A stretch of 39,167 bases of DNA from Pseudomonadota bacterium. Lineage in GTDB: Bacteria; Myxococcota_A; UBA796; SXON01. The notes under the pieces are model-generated. The model was given only the letters and a program-made list of their open reading frames with translations, had not been told where the DNA came from and searched no databases. Each line of letters starts with the position of its first letter. Position 1 is the stretch's first letter. The translations under genes were made by a program, and so were the position numbers. The stretch spans positions 1-39,167 of the forward strand of contig SXON01000094.1 in assembly GCA_005778355.1 (NCBI GenBank). The letters are read 5' to 3'. Below are positions 23,968 to 32,125 of this stretch, piece by piece.

Positions 23968-26900
23968 TCAACCGGCAAGGAAGGGCGCCGTCGCGCTCCC
24001 GGCGCAGCGCGACACCGTTTCCGGCCTCCCGGCCGCCACCACGCGACCGCCTTCCACGCCGGCGCCGGGCCCCATGTCGATCACCCAGTCGGCGTGGCGC
24101 ATCACGTCCACATGATGCTCGATCACCACGACGGTGTGCCCGTTGTCGACCAGCTTGTCGAGCACCGAAACGAGCCGCTCCACATCCGCGAGATGTAGTC
24201 CCGTCGTGGGCTCGTCGAGCACGTACACCCGGTCGCTGCCGGGCTTGTCCATCAGGCCGACCGCGAGCTTGATGCGCTGGGCCTCGCCCCCGGAGAGCGT
24301 GGTGGCGGCCTGCCCGAGGCGCAGGTAGCCGAGGCCCACGTCGAACAGGGCCTGAAGGCCCCGGCGGATCTTCCGGTGCGCGGCGAAGACCCCCAGCGCC
24401 GCGTCGATGCGCAACTCCAGGACATCGGCAATGGAAAGGCCCTTGTAGCGCACGTCGAGCGTGGTGGACTCGAAACGCCGACCGCCGCAGGGCTCGCAGC
24501 GCACCCACACGTCGGAGAGGAAGTGCATCTCGATCTGCACCTGCCCGTGGCCGCCGCAGTGGGGACACGCACCGGCGGAGCCATTGAAGGAGAAACGGGC
24601 GTTGGTGTAGCCACGTTCCCGCGCGAGGGGCACCTGCGCGTACAGCTCCCGGATCGCGTCCCAGGCGCCGACGTAGGTGGCCGGCGTGGAGCGCGGGGAC
24701 CGGCCGATGGGTGACTGGTCGATCACGATGGCGCCTTCGAGCTGCGGGACGAGCCCCTCCATCACCAGCGTGCTCTTCCCCGAGCCCGACACCCCGGTGA
24801 CCACGCTGAGACAGGCCCGGGGAAAGCGCGCCTTGACCTTGCTGAGATTGTGCAGCGTGAGCGGGCCGACCTCGATCCACGCGCTCGGCTTGCGACGGTG
24901 CGCCGGGACCGTGATCGACCGCTCGCCGCGCACGAAGGCCCCGGTGAGCGACCCATTGCCGAGCTCGGCGGCCTTCCCGGCGGCCACGACGAAGCCGCCC
25001 TCCTCCCCGGCGCCAGGGCCCATATCCACCACGTGATCGGCGCGGAGGATCGTGGCCGGATCGTGCTCCACCATCACCACCGTGTTGCCGAGTGATCGTA
25101 GGCGCTCGATGGTGCCGAGCAGGAGCTGGGTGTCGCGCGGGTGGAGCCCAATCGTGGGCTCATCGAGCACGTAGAGGCAGCCGGTGAGTCCGGAGCCAAT
25201 CTGCGAGGCGAGGCGAATACGCTGGGCCTCGCCGCCGGAGAGGGTGTCGCCTCGGCGTTCCAAGGTCAAGTAGGTGAGGCCCACGTCGACGAGGAAGCCG
25301 AGCCGGGCCCGGATCTCCCGCAACGGCGGCTCGGCCACGGTCGCGTCGTTGCCCGGGAGCACGAGCCCGTCGAAGAAGGCGCGCGCCTCGCCGACGGTCA
25401 TGCGCCCCACCGCGCCGACGCTCAGGCCTCCCACGGTGACGGCGAGTGACTCGGGGCGCAGTCGCTGTCCCCCGCAGGCGTAGCAGGTGGCGCCGGGGGG
25501 GAGGTCGGCGAGGAGCTTCTGGTCGTCTTCTTTGAACCACACGGCACGTTCGCGCTTGCGACCGAGCCCCTCGCAGGCGGGACAGGCGCCCATGTGGTGA
25601 TTGAAGCTGAAGTGCCGCGCGTTCAGCGGGTGCGGTACCGTAGTGCCGTGTTTGGAGCACTGCGGTTTCTCGGCGATGGGGTATTCGCCCCGGGACCCGC
25701 CGGCGTCGTGGACGAAGCGGCATCGACCGCCCCCGAGCCGGTAGGCGAGCGCCACGGCCTCTGACACACGCTGCCGCTCAACCCGCGCCGGGTCGAAACG
25801 GTCGACCACGACGTTGTTCACGAGGTTTGAGCCGTCGAGCTCGACCTCGGCGCCGTCGAGCCAGGCGCGGGAGAAGCCGTCTTTGAGGAGCTCGTCGGCG
25901 GGACGCGCCCTCGAGAGGGTGGCCACCAGCCGCCCCTTGCCGAGGCCGGCGAAGCGCTCCGCCGCCTGCCCGGGCGAGCAGGCCCGCACCACCTCGGCGC
26001 ACCGGGGACAATGCGGCACCCCCACGTTGGCGTACAACAAACGAAGGTAGTCCTGGATCTCGGTGACGGTGGCCACGGTGGACCGGGGCGTTTGTGCAGA
26101 CACCTTCTGGTCGATGGCGATCGCCGGGGCGAGGCCCTTCACCTCGTCGACGACCGCGCGGTCGAGTCGGCCGAGGAACCGCCGGGCGTAGGTGGACAGG
26201 CACTCCACGTAGCGTCGCTGGCCCTCGGCGAAGATCGTGTCGACGGCGAGTGATGTTTTTCCGCTCCCAGACACCCCGGTGACGACGGTGATCTTGTTTC
26301 GTGGGAAGGTGACATCGACCCCACGCAGGTTGTGACAGCGCGCCCCGCGCACCACCAGGTCGTCGGCCTCGCCCGGAGGCCGCACGCGCTTGCGACCGGA
26401 CGCGAACTTCCGGGCTGGGCCGCCGAGCTCGGGCAATTCGGCCATCACCTTTCCGGTGGGGGTGTTCTCGCGACAGAGGGCCTCCGGCGTGCCCTGGAAC
26501 AGGAGCTGTCCCCCGGCGCCGCCTCCCTCCGGTCCCAGCTCGATCACCTGGTCGGCCACCTTGATGAGGTCGGTGTTGTGCTCGATCACCAAGACCGTGT
26601 TGCCCGCGTCGACCAGCGCCTGGATGGCGCCAATCAACAACCTGACGTCGGAGAAATGCAGCCCGGTGGTGGGTTCATCCAGCAGGTAGACGGTGTTGCC
26701 GGTGGCCACCCGGTGCAGCTCGGTGGCGAGCTTCACCCGCTGGGCCTCGCCGCCGGACAGAGTGGAGGCGGTCTGTCCGAGCGTGACGTAGCCGAGGCCC
26801 ACGCGCTCCATCGTCCCGAGGATGCGCAGGAGCTTCCGGTGGTGGCCGAAGAAGGCCACGGCCTCGCTCACCGTCATGGCGAGAATGTCGGCGATGGACC

Positions 26901-28902
26901 GGTCGCGGTAGGTGACCTCTAGCGTTTCCGGGTTGAAACGTCTCCCCTCGCAGCGTTCGCAGGTGACCTCCACGCTGGCGAGGAAGCTCATCTCCACGGT
27001 GCGGACGCCGGCGCCCTCGCAGTCCTCGCAGCGGCCGCCCTTCACGTGGAAGGTGAATCGCGACTTGCTGTAGCCGCGGGCCTTGGCCTCGGGGAGCTGG
27101 GCGAAGAGGTCGCGGAGGAGGTCGAAGGCGCCGGTGTAGGTGGCGGGATTCGAGCGAGGCGTGCGGCCGATCGGGGCCTGGTCGATCTCGATCACCTTGT
27201 CGACCGCCGCGCCTCGTGTGTCGGCCACGCGCAAGAGCGCCGGTTCGATCACGTCGAACAGCAGCGTGGACTTGCCGCTACCGGACACCCCGGTGAGCAC
27301 GGTGAGGGTGCCGAGGGCGAGGTCGAGGTCGAAGCCCTTGAGGTTGTGGACACTGGCCTTGCGGATGGGGAAGGCCTGGCCGTTGCCGCGGCGACGCACG
27401 GCGGGGAGCTCGATGCGCTCCTCGTCGCGCAGGAAGCGCGCCGTCTCCGTGTCGAGCTTCACCAGCTCCCGGGGGCTGCCTTGTCCCACGATGCGGCCGC
27501 CGAGCCGCCCCGCGCCAGGGCCCACGTCGACCACGAGGTCGGCGCGCTCCATCGTTTCCCGGTCGTGTTCGACGACCACGACGGTGTTGCCTGCGTCGCG
27601 CAGGCGGTCGAGCGCCCCGATTAGACGCGTGTTGTCTCTCGGGTGCAGGCAGATGCTCGGCTCGTCGAGCACGTAGGTCACGCCCACGAGGCCGCTCCCG
27701 ACACAGGCGGCGAGACGGATACGTTGGGCCTCGCCGCCGGACAGGGTGTTGGCGGCACGGTCGAGCGAGAGGTAGCCGAGCCCCACCTCGCCGAGGAAGC
27801 GCAGCCGGTCGTGCAGCTCGCGCACGATGCCCTCGCCGATCTTGAGTTCGCTCCCCTCGAGCACCACGCCGTCGAAGAAGGCGAGCGCATCGTCGACCGA
27901 CATCGACACCACGGTGTCGATGGTTCGCTCCCGGAAGGTGACCGCCAGCGCGATCGGGTTGAGCCGACGCCCGAGACAGACGGGACAGATGAGCTTTTTC
28001 TCGGGCGCGAGGTCGCTCGGGGCGGGGAGGTGGTTGCCGCGACTGTCGGCGAAGACGTGGCCGATGCCCATGCAGGTGGTGCAGGCCCCCTGCGGGGCAT
28101 TGAACGAGAAGAGGCGCGGCTCCATCTCGGGGACGGAGATACCGTGGTCGGGACAGGCACGTTCGACGGCGTGAGTCGTGAGCTCGTTGCCCACCATCGT
28201 CGCGCAGGTGCCCCCGGCGAGACCCACGGCGCGCTCGACGCCCTCCACGAGCCGGGCGCGGTCGTCTCTCGCCACGCGCACCCGGTCGATCACCAGCTCC
28301 AGAGTGTGCTTCTCGTAACGTTCGAGGACGATCTCCTCGTCGAGGGAGCGCAGCTCACCGTCGACCCGGACGCGCAACCAGCCGTCGCGGCGCCAGTCGT
28401 CGAGCTCCTTGCGGTACTCGCCCTTGCGGTCGCGCACCATCGGCGCGAGGATCGACAGGACCTGGCCCTCGTGGGCGCGCAGCAAACTATCGACGATGTC
28501 GGTGGGGCTTCGACGGGCGATGGGCTTGCGGCATGCGGGGCAACGTGGCGTGCCGAGACGGGCCCACAATAGGCGTAGATGGTCGAAGATCTCGGTGACC
28601 GTCCCCACCGTGGAGCGTGGGTTACGATTGACCGTTTTCTGGTCGATACACAAGGTGGGCGACAACCCGGTAACGCCATCGACCTTGGGCTTCTCCATCT
28701 GGCCGAGGAACTGCCGCGCGTACGGCGACAGGCTCTCCATGAAGCGCCGCTGGCCCTCCTGGTAGAGCGTGTCGAAGGCGAGGGACGACTTGCCGCTGCC
28801 CGACACGCCGGTGATCACCGACAGAAGCCCGTGGGGAATATCCACGTTGACCCCTTGGAGGTTGTGCTCCCGGGCGCCTCGGATTCGGATCGCTTCGTTC
28901 AT
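23968..28902 (-). CDS. uvrA: double-length excinuclease ABC subunit A (tandem UvrA)
   Basis: 1644 residues: two UvrA units in one chain (about 1-820 and 835-1644). UvrA dimers find bulky DNA lesions and load UvrB. Four Walker A motifs GVSGSGK are seen near residues 32, 537, 879 and 1372, and four LSGGEAQR signatures near 384, 716, 1220 and 1537. The C-terminal zinc modules are intact (CEDC/CERC and CPHC/CEPC). The first zinc module has C-x2-H in both units (CPDH, CSKH) paired with CTTC or CPAC. The insertion domain between those cysteines and the following CxxC is reduced to about 23 residues in both. The UvrB-docking RKGEY motif is present only in the first unit. A LexA-like site lies just upstream. 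Confidence 0.96.
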   Translation of the reverse strand: MNEAIRIRGAREHNLQGVNVDIPHGLLSVITGVSGSGKSSLAFDTLYQEGQRRFMESLSPYARQFLGQMEKPKVDGVTGLSPTLCIDQKTVNRNPRSTVGTVTEIFDHLRLLWARLGTPRCPACRKPIARRSPTDIVDSLLRAHEGQVLSILAPMVRDRKGEYRKELDDWRRDGWLRVRVDGELRSLDEEIVLERYEKHTLELVIDRVRVARDDRARLVEGVERAVGLAGGTCATMVGNELTTHAVERACPDHGISVPEMEPRLFSFNAPQGACTTCMGIGHVFADSRGNHLPAPSDLAPEKKLICPVCLGRRLNPIALAVTFRERTIDTVVSMSVDDALAFFDGVVLEGSELKIGEGIVRELHDRLRFLGEVGLGYLSLDRAANTLSGGEAQRIRLAACVGSGLVGVTYVLDEPSICLHPRDNTRLIGALDRLRDAGNTVVVVEHDRETMERADLVVDVGPGAGRLGGRIVGQGSPRELVKLDTETARFLRDEERIELPAVRRRGNGQAFPIRKASVHNLKGFDLDLALGTLTVLTGVSGSGKSTLLFDVIEPALLRVADTRGAAVDKVIEIDQAPIGRTPRSNPATYTGAFDLLRDLFAQLPEAKARGYSKSRFTFHVKGGRCEDCEGAGVRTVEMSFLASVEVTCERCEGRRFNPETLEVTYRDRSIADILAMTVSEAVAFFGHHRKLLRILGTMERVGLGYVTLGQTASTLSGGEAQRVKLATELHRVATGNTVYLLDEPTTGLHFSDVRLLIGAIQALVDAGNTVLVIEHNTDLIKVADQVIELGPEGGGAGGQLLFQGTPEALCRENTPTGKVMAELPELGGPARKFASGRKRVRPPGEADDLVVRGARCHNLRGVDVTFPRNKITVVTGVSGSGKTSLAVDTIFAEGQRRYVECLSTYARRFLGRLDRAVVDEVKGLAPAIAIDQKVSAQTPRSTVATVTEIQDYLRLLYANVGVPHCPRCAEVVRACSPGQAAERFAGLGKGRLVATLSRARPADELLKDGFSRAWLDGAEVELDGSNLVNNVVVDRFDPARVERQRVSEAVALAYRLGGGRCRFVHDAGGSRGEYPIAEKPQCSKHGTTVPHPLNARHFSFNHHMGACPACEGLGRKRERAVWFKEDDQKLLADLPPGATCYACGGQRLRPESLAVTVGGLSVGAVGRMTVGEARAFFDGLVLPGNDATVAEPPLREIRARLGFLVDVGLTYLTLERRGDTLSGGEAQRIRLASQIGSGLTGCLYVLDEPTIGLHPRDTQLLLGTIERLRSLGNTVVMVEHDPATILRADHVVDMGPGAGEEGGFVVAAGKAAELGNGSLTGAFVRGERSITVPAHRRKPSAWIEVGPLTLHNLSKVKARFPRACLSVVTGVSGSGKSTLVMEGLVPQLEGAIVIDQSPIGRSPRSTPATYVGAWDAIRELYAQVPLARERGYTNARFSFNGSAGACPHCGGHGQVQIEMHFLSDVWVRCEPCGGRRFESTTLDVRYKGLSIADVLELRIDAALGVFAAHRKIRRGLQALFDVGLGYLRLGQAATTLSGGEAQRIKLAVGLMDKPGSDRVYVLDEPTTGLHLADVERLVSVLDKLVDNGHTVVVIEHHVDVMRHADWVIDMGPGAGVEGGRVVAAGRPETVSRCAGSATAPFLAG

Positions 28903-28924
28903 GGCGGGGGCCTGCTAACCGGCG

Positions 28925-28941
28925 GGTGAACGGGTGTACAG
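28925..28941 (-). promoter_or_regulatory. probable LexA (SOS) box upstream of uvrA
   Basis: On the minus strand the site reads CTGTACACCCGTTCACC, starting 23 bases before the uvrA ATG. It matches 16 of 17 positions of the motif I recall for Myxococcus LexA (CTRHAMRYBYGTTCAGS), the exception being C for G near the end. It also has the half-site arrangement GTAC-N4-GTTC, one base from the GAAC-N4-GTTC dyad of other LexA proteins. uvrA is a classical SOS gene, which supports the call. Confidence 0.7.
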
Positions 28942-28996
28942 GTCTCTGGGCGACCCGGGGCTTGCCGGCGGCACACTGCGGCGCTACCCTGCGAGC

Positions 28997-29539
28997 ATGG
29001 TCCCGCTGACCGTGAGTGATCGCCGCCTTCGCATGACTGAGGCCGAGTTCATGGCGCTGCCGGAGTCCAGCGAGCACATCGAGCTGGTGGACGGGGAGGT
29101 GGTGATCATGCCGGGGCCGAGTTTGTTGCACCAATTGATCCTGAAGGCCGTGCTCCGTGCGCTGGACGACTGGGCCATAGCCAACCCGCCGGCGGTGGCG
29201 GCCTGCTCCCCCCTCGACGTGCGCGTCGGCCCTTCTCGAATCCTCCAGCCCGACATCGTGCTCTGGCGGCAGGGTCTCGTTGACCAGACCGCGCCGATCC
29301 GCACCGCCCCGACCTTGTGCGTGGAGATTCTCTCCAAGGATGGCACCTACGATCGGGTGGCCAAGCGCCTGCTCTACGCGCAGGGCGGCGTTCGCGAGTA
29401 CTGGCTGGTGGATCCGATGTCCCGCGCCGTCGAGGTCGTGCGCGGCCTCGACACGGTCGGCGTCGTCACCGGCGTGCTCACCTCCGACGAGCTGCCGGGC
29501 TTGGCAGTCGAGGTGGCGAGGTTGTTTCCGGAGGGGTGA
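28997..29539 (+). CDS. Uma2 family (DUF820) PD-(D/E)XK nuclease-like protein
   Basis: 180 residues from ATG 28997; the frame extends upstream but homology starts at MTEAEFMALPES. Family pattern: the HIELVDGEVV segment (Glu34), LQPDIVLW (Asp86), TLCVEILSKDG (Glu110) with Lys123 downstream, and the diagnostic GVREYWLVDP. These correspond to the nuclease-like core. Uma2 proteins are frequent and often multicopy in GC-rich bacteria and cyanobacteria; their biological role is unclear. It is divergent from uvrA, sharing a 94-base upstream region, so the LexA-like site could affect it too. Confidence 0.9.
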   Translation: MVPLTVSDRRLRMTEAEFMALPESSEHIELVDGEVVIMPGPSLLHQLILKAVLRALDDWAIANPPAVAACSPLDVRVGPSRILQPDIVLWRQGLVDQTAPIRTAPTLCVEILSKDGTYDRVAKRLLYAQGGVREYWLVDPMSRAVEVVRGLDTVGVVTGVLTSDELPGLAVEVARLFPEG

Positions 29540-29566
29540 CCCTTCCTCGTGGCATGATCGCCCCCG

Positions 29567-31234
29567 GTGACTCTCCTCCTCGCCTGCGCCGTCGGCATCC
29601 CGCTCTCCGAGGGTGACAGCGACCCCGTGGCCACGGCCGACACCGCCGAGATGGAAGACATCCCCGGCCCCGGCGAGGTCGATCCCACCGACGCGATCTT
29701 CGACCCCACGACGATTCACGACTTCGTGCTCGAACTTCCCGCCGCCGACTGGGCGGACGTCCGCGACAACCCCTACGCGGAGAACTGGCACGCCGCGACC
29801 TTTCGCTTCGGCGAGGACGTGGTGGAGACCGTCGGCATCCGGGCCTTCGGCGCGGGTTCGCTCATCCCCGGTAAACCATCCATCAAGCTCTCCTTCGACC
29901 ACTTCGTCCCCGGCCAGGACTGGCGCGGGGTGGAGCAACTCAAGCTCGACAACAGCTCGCAGGACCCCGGGTTCATGAACGAGCTGATTGGCACGGCCAT
30001 CCTCCGCCGCGCCGGGCTCCCCGCCGCGCGCACCGGCTGGACTCGCTTGCGGGTGAATGACGAGGAGGCCGGCTTCTACGTGCTCTTCGAGCCGGTGGAC
30101 GACCGATTCCTTCTCCGCTGGTTCGGCGACGACTCGGGCAACCTCTACGGCACCGCCGACGGGCACCACGGCCAGGGGCTCAACCCCATCGTCAACGGCG
30201 GGCCCTTCGACTGGTACGTGCCGCAGACCCAGAGCGAGACCGACGGCAGCGACTTGCTCGCCATCGCCGAGGTCGTCGCGAGCGGCAGCGACGCGGAGCT
30301 CCGGGCGGCACTCGACATCGACGAGTTCACCCGGATGTCCGTCATCCGGAGCGTGTTCGGTGGCATCGACACCTTCTCCGCCGACGGCAACAACTTCTAC
30401 CTCTACAACCTTGGCGGATACTGGTCGATCATCGCCTGGGACCTCGACGCCGACCTCGGCTACCCCTACTACTTCTCCACCGCGCTGGTGGTCGACCCGT
30501 CCGCCCCCTGGCTCACCAGCCCCTGGGCCTACAATCCCGTGTCCGGCGCGGCCTACACCGACCCGGTCTTGTCCCGCGGGATCGCCATGGGCACCGACAT
30601 CGACGGCATCGTCGCCGAGACCCTCGCTGGTCCGGGCGAGTGGTCGGTCATCGACGCGGAGATCGCGGCGGCGGCCGAGCTCATTCGCGACGACGTCTAC
30701 AGCGATCTGCTGGGCTACGGCCCCTCCTTCGACCAGCGCCGTCACGACCTCCGCCTCTTCGTGCACACCCGCGCCTCGTCACTTCTCGGTCGCGACGCCG
30801 CGCCCTGCGAGGAGGCCGGGCCGGGAGAGTACCGGGCCGCAGACCTCTCTCCCGCCGGGACGGTGGGCTGGGGCAGCCTGCTGGTTGACAGCACGAACTG
30901 GGGACCGGGCTTCCAGATCGCGGGGGAGCATTTCTGCACCGGCGTCTTCGCCCACGCACCGAGCGACGTGACGCTCACCCTGCCCGAGGGCGTGACGCAC
31001 CTGAGCGCGGCAGTCGGCCTCCAGGACTGGGTGCAGCAGTGCGGCGACGGGGCGACGTTCTCGGTGACGCAGGACGGCGTCACGCTGTGGACCAGCCAAC
31101 CTCGGGCGAACTACGACGAGCCCGAGGCCACCGGCACGCTCGCCGTGGTGCCCGGGGAGATCCACCTGGTGGCGTCGCCGAACAGCGAGTACTCGTGTGA
31201 CACGGCGGCGTGGGTGGACGTGAGGGCCTGGTAG
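29567..31234 (+). CDS. CotH-family kinase-like lipoprotein with NPCBM domain
   Basis: 555 residues from GTG; very short leader with lipobox LLLAC (Cys7). Residues about 46-395 fit the CotH family: SIKLSFDHFVPGQ, GVEQLKLDN, AGFYVLFEPVDDRFL and the C-terminal-lobe pair NNFYLYN and WDLDADLG, whose acidic residues would bind metal. CotH proteins are atypical kinases first known from Bacillus spore coats. Residues about 425-555 look like an NPCBM/NEW2 carbohydrate-binding domain (ICTGVFAHAPS-like block with CTGVFAHAPSDVTL, then GATFSVTQDG). This suggests a surface protein that binds glycans and phosphorylates an extracellular partner. Confidence 0.85.
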   Translation: MTLLLACAVGIPLSEGDSDPVATADTAEMEDIPGPGEVDPTDAIFDPTTIHDFVLELPAADWADVRDNPYAENWHAATFRFGEDVVETVGIRAFGAGSLIPGKPSIKLSFDHFVPGQDWRGVEQLKLDNSSQDPGFMNELIGTAILRRAGLPAARTGWTRLRVNDEEAGFYVLFEPVDDRFLLRWFGDDSGNLYGTADGHHGQGLNPIVNGGPFDWYVPQTQSETDGSDLLAIAEVVASGSDAELRAALDIDEFTRMSVIRSVFGGIDTFSADGNNFYLYNLGGYWSIIAWDLDADLGYPYYFSTALVVDPSAPWLTSPWAYNPVSGAAYTDPVLSRGIAMGTDIDGIVAETLAGPGEWSVIDAEIAAAAELIRDDVYSDLLGYGPSFDQRRHDLRLFVHTRASSLLGRDAAPCEEAGPGEYRAADLSPAGTVGWGSLLVDSTNWGPGFQIAGEHFCTGVFAHAPSDVTLTLPEGVTHLSAAVGLQDWVQQCGDGATFSVTQDGVTLWTSQPRANYDEPEATGTLAVVPGEIHLVASPNSEYSCDTAAWVDVRAW

Positions 31235-31286
31235 CTTTCGACGCTTCCCTGGCGCCGCACCCCGCCTCCCCGTCGGTGCCCGGTTA

Positions 31287-32048
31287 ATGGGGCTCGGCAT
31301 GATCGCTGTCGTCCAGTTCCGGCCCCGCCGCGGCGCGAGAAACGCCAACTTGGAGAAGCTCGGGGCCCTCACTCGGCAGGCCCTCGAGGCGGGCGCGAAG
31401 ATGGTGGTGCTCCCCGAGATGGCAGCCACCGGCTATCGTTTCCCCAACCCCGAGGTGGTGCGGCCGATGTCGGAGATTCCGCGCGGGCCCACCTGGCGGA
31501 TCTTCTCGCCACTAGCCAAGGAATTCCAGGCCTGGATCGTCATCGGCTTCGTGGAAGACAACGAGGGCAAGCTCTACAACGCGGCGATCGCGATCAACCC
31601 GGATGGGAAGATCGAGGTCAATTATCGCAAACGCCTGCTGTACATCGACGACCACACCTGGGCCAACCCCGGTGATTTGCCCTACCCGGTGTGGAACACC
31701 CCCTGGGGTGTCACCACCCTGGGCATCTGCATGGACATCAACGACCCGCGCTTCCTGACGCACCTGCGCAAGACGAAGCCGGACTTGTTGTGTTTTCCCA
31801 CCAACTGGGTCGACGAGGCCGCCGACGTGCACCGTTACTGGATGCAGCAGCTTCGGGGCTGGAGCGGCACCCTCGCCGCCGCCGATCGCTGGGGCGACGA
31901 AGACGGGGTCTTCTTCGCCGGCCGCTCGGCCGTCTTCAAGGGCGGCAAGGTGCTCGTCGAGGCCCCGGCCGAGGGCGACGGATTCTGGCTGGTCGACGTC
32001 CCGGTGAAGCCACCGCCGGCGCCCCCCGCCGACACCCCCGCCGCCTAG
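31287..32048 (+). CDS. carbon-nitrogen hydrolase (nitrilase superfamily)
   Basis: 253 residues; ATG 31287 used, ATG 31299 possible. The Glu-Lys-Cys triad is visible: VVLPEMAATGY (Glu44), NYRKRLLY (Lys115) and LGICMDIND (Cys148). Members hydrolyse amides, nitriles or N-carbamoyl compounds in the cytoplasm. The closest-looking groups are N-carbamoylputrescine amidase or beta-ureidopropionase-like enzymes, but the substrate cannot be told. No neighbouring pathway genes help. It lies 77 bases ahead of the HEAT-PilT gene, so may or may not be co-transcribed. Confidence 0.9.
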   Translation: MGLGMIAVVQFRPRRGARNANLEKLGALTRQALEAGAKMVVLPEMAATGYRFPNPEVVRPMSEIPRGPTWRIFSPLAKEFQAWIVIGFVEDNEGKLYNAAIAINPDGKIEVNYRKRLLYIDDHTWANPGDLPYPVWNTPWGVTTLGICMDINDPRFLTHLRKTKPDLLCFPTNWVDEAADVHRYWMQQLRGWSGTLAAADRWGDEDGVFFAGRSAVFKGGKVLVEAPAEGDGFWLVDVPVKPPPAPPADTPAA

Positions 32049-32125
32049 GTCCTCGCCGCGGGCAGTAATCCGCAGTCGCGAGCGCGCTTTCCCCGTCCGC
32101 GCCCACGTGCGATGCTGCCGAACCG

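Noticed and set aside
28622-30766. Minus-strand open frame of 714 codons spanning the uvrA start, Uma2 and CotH genes
   Set aside because: It crosses three well-supported genes and lacks family features; long shadow frames are expected at this GC content.
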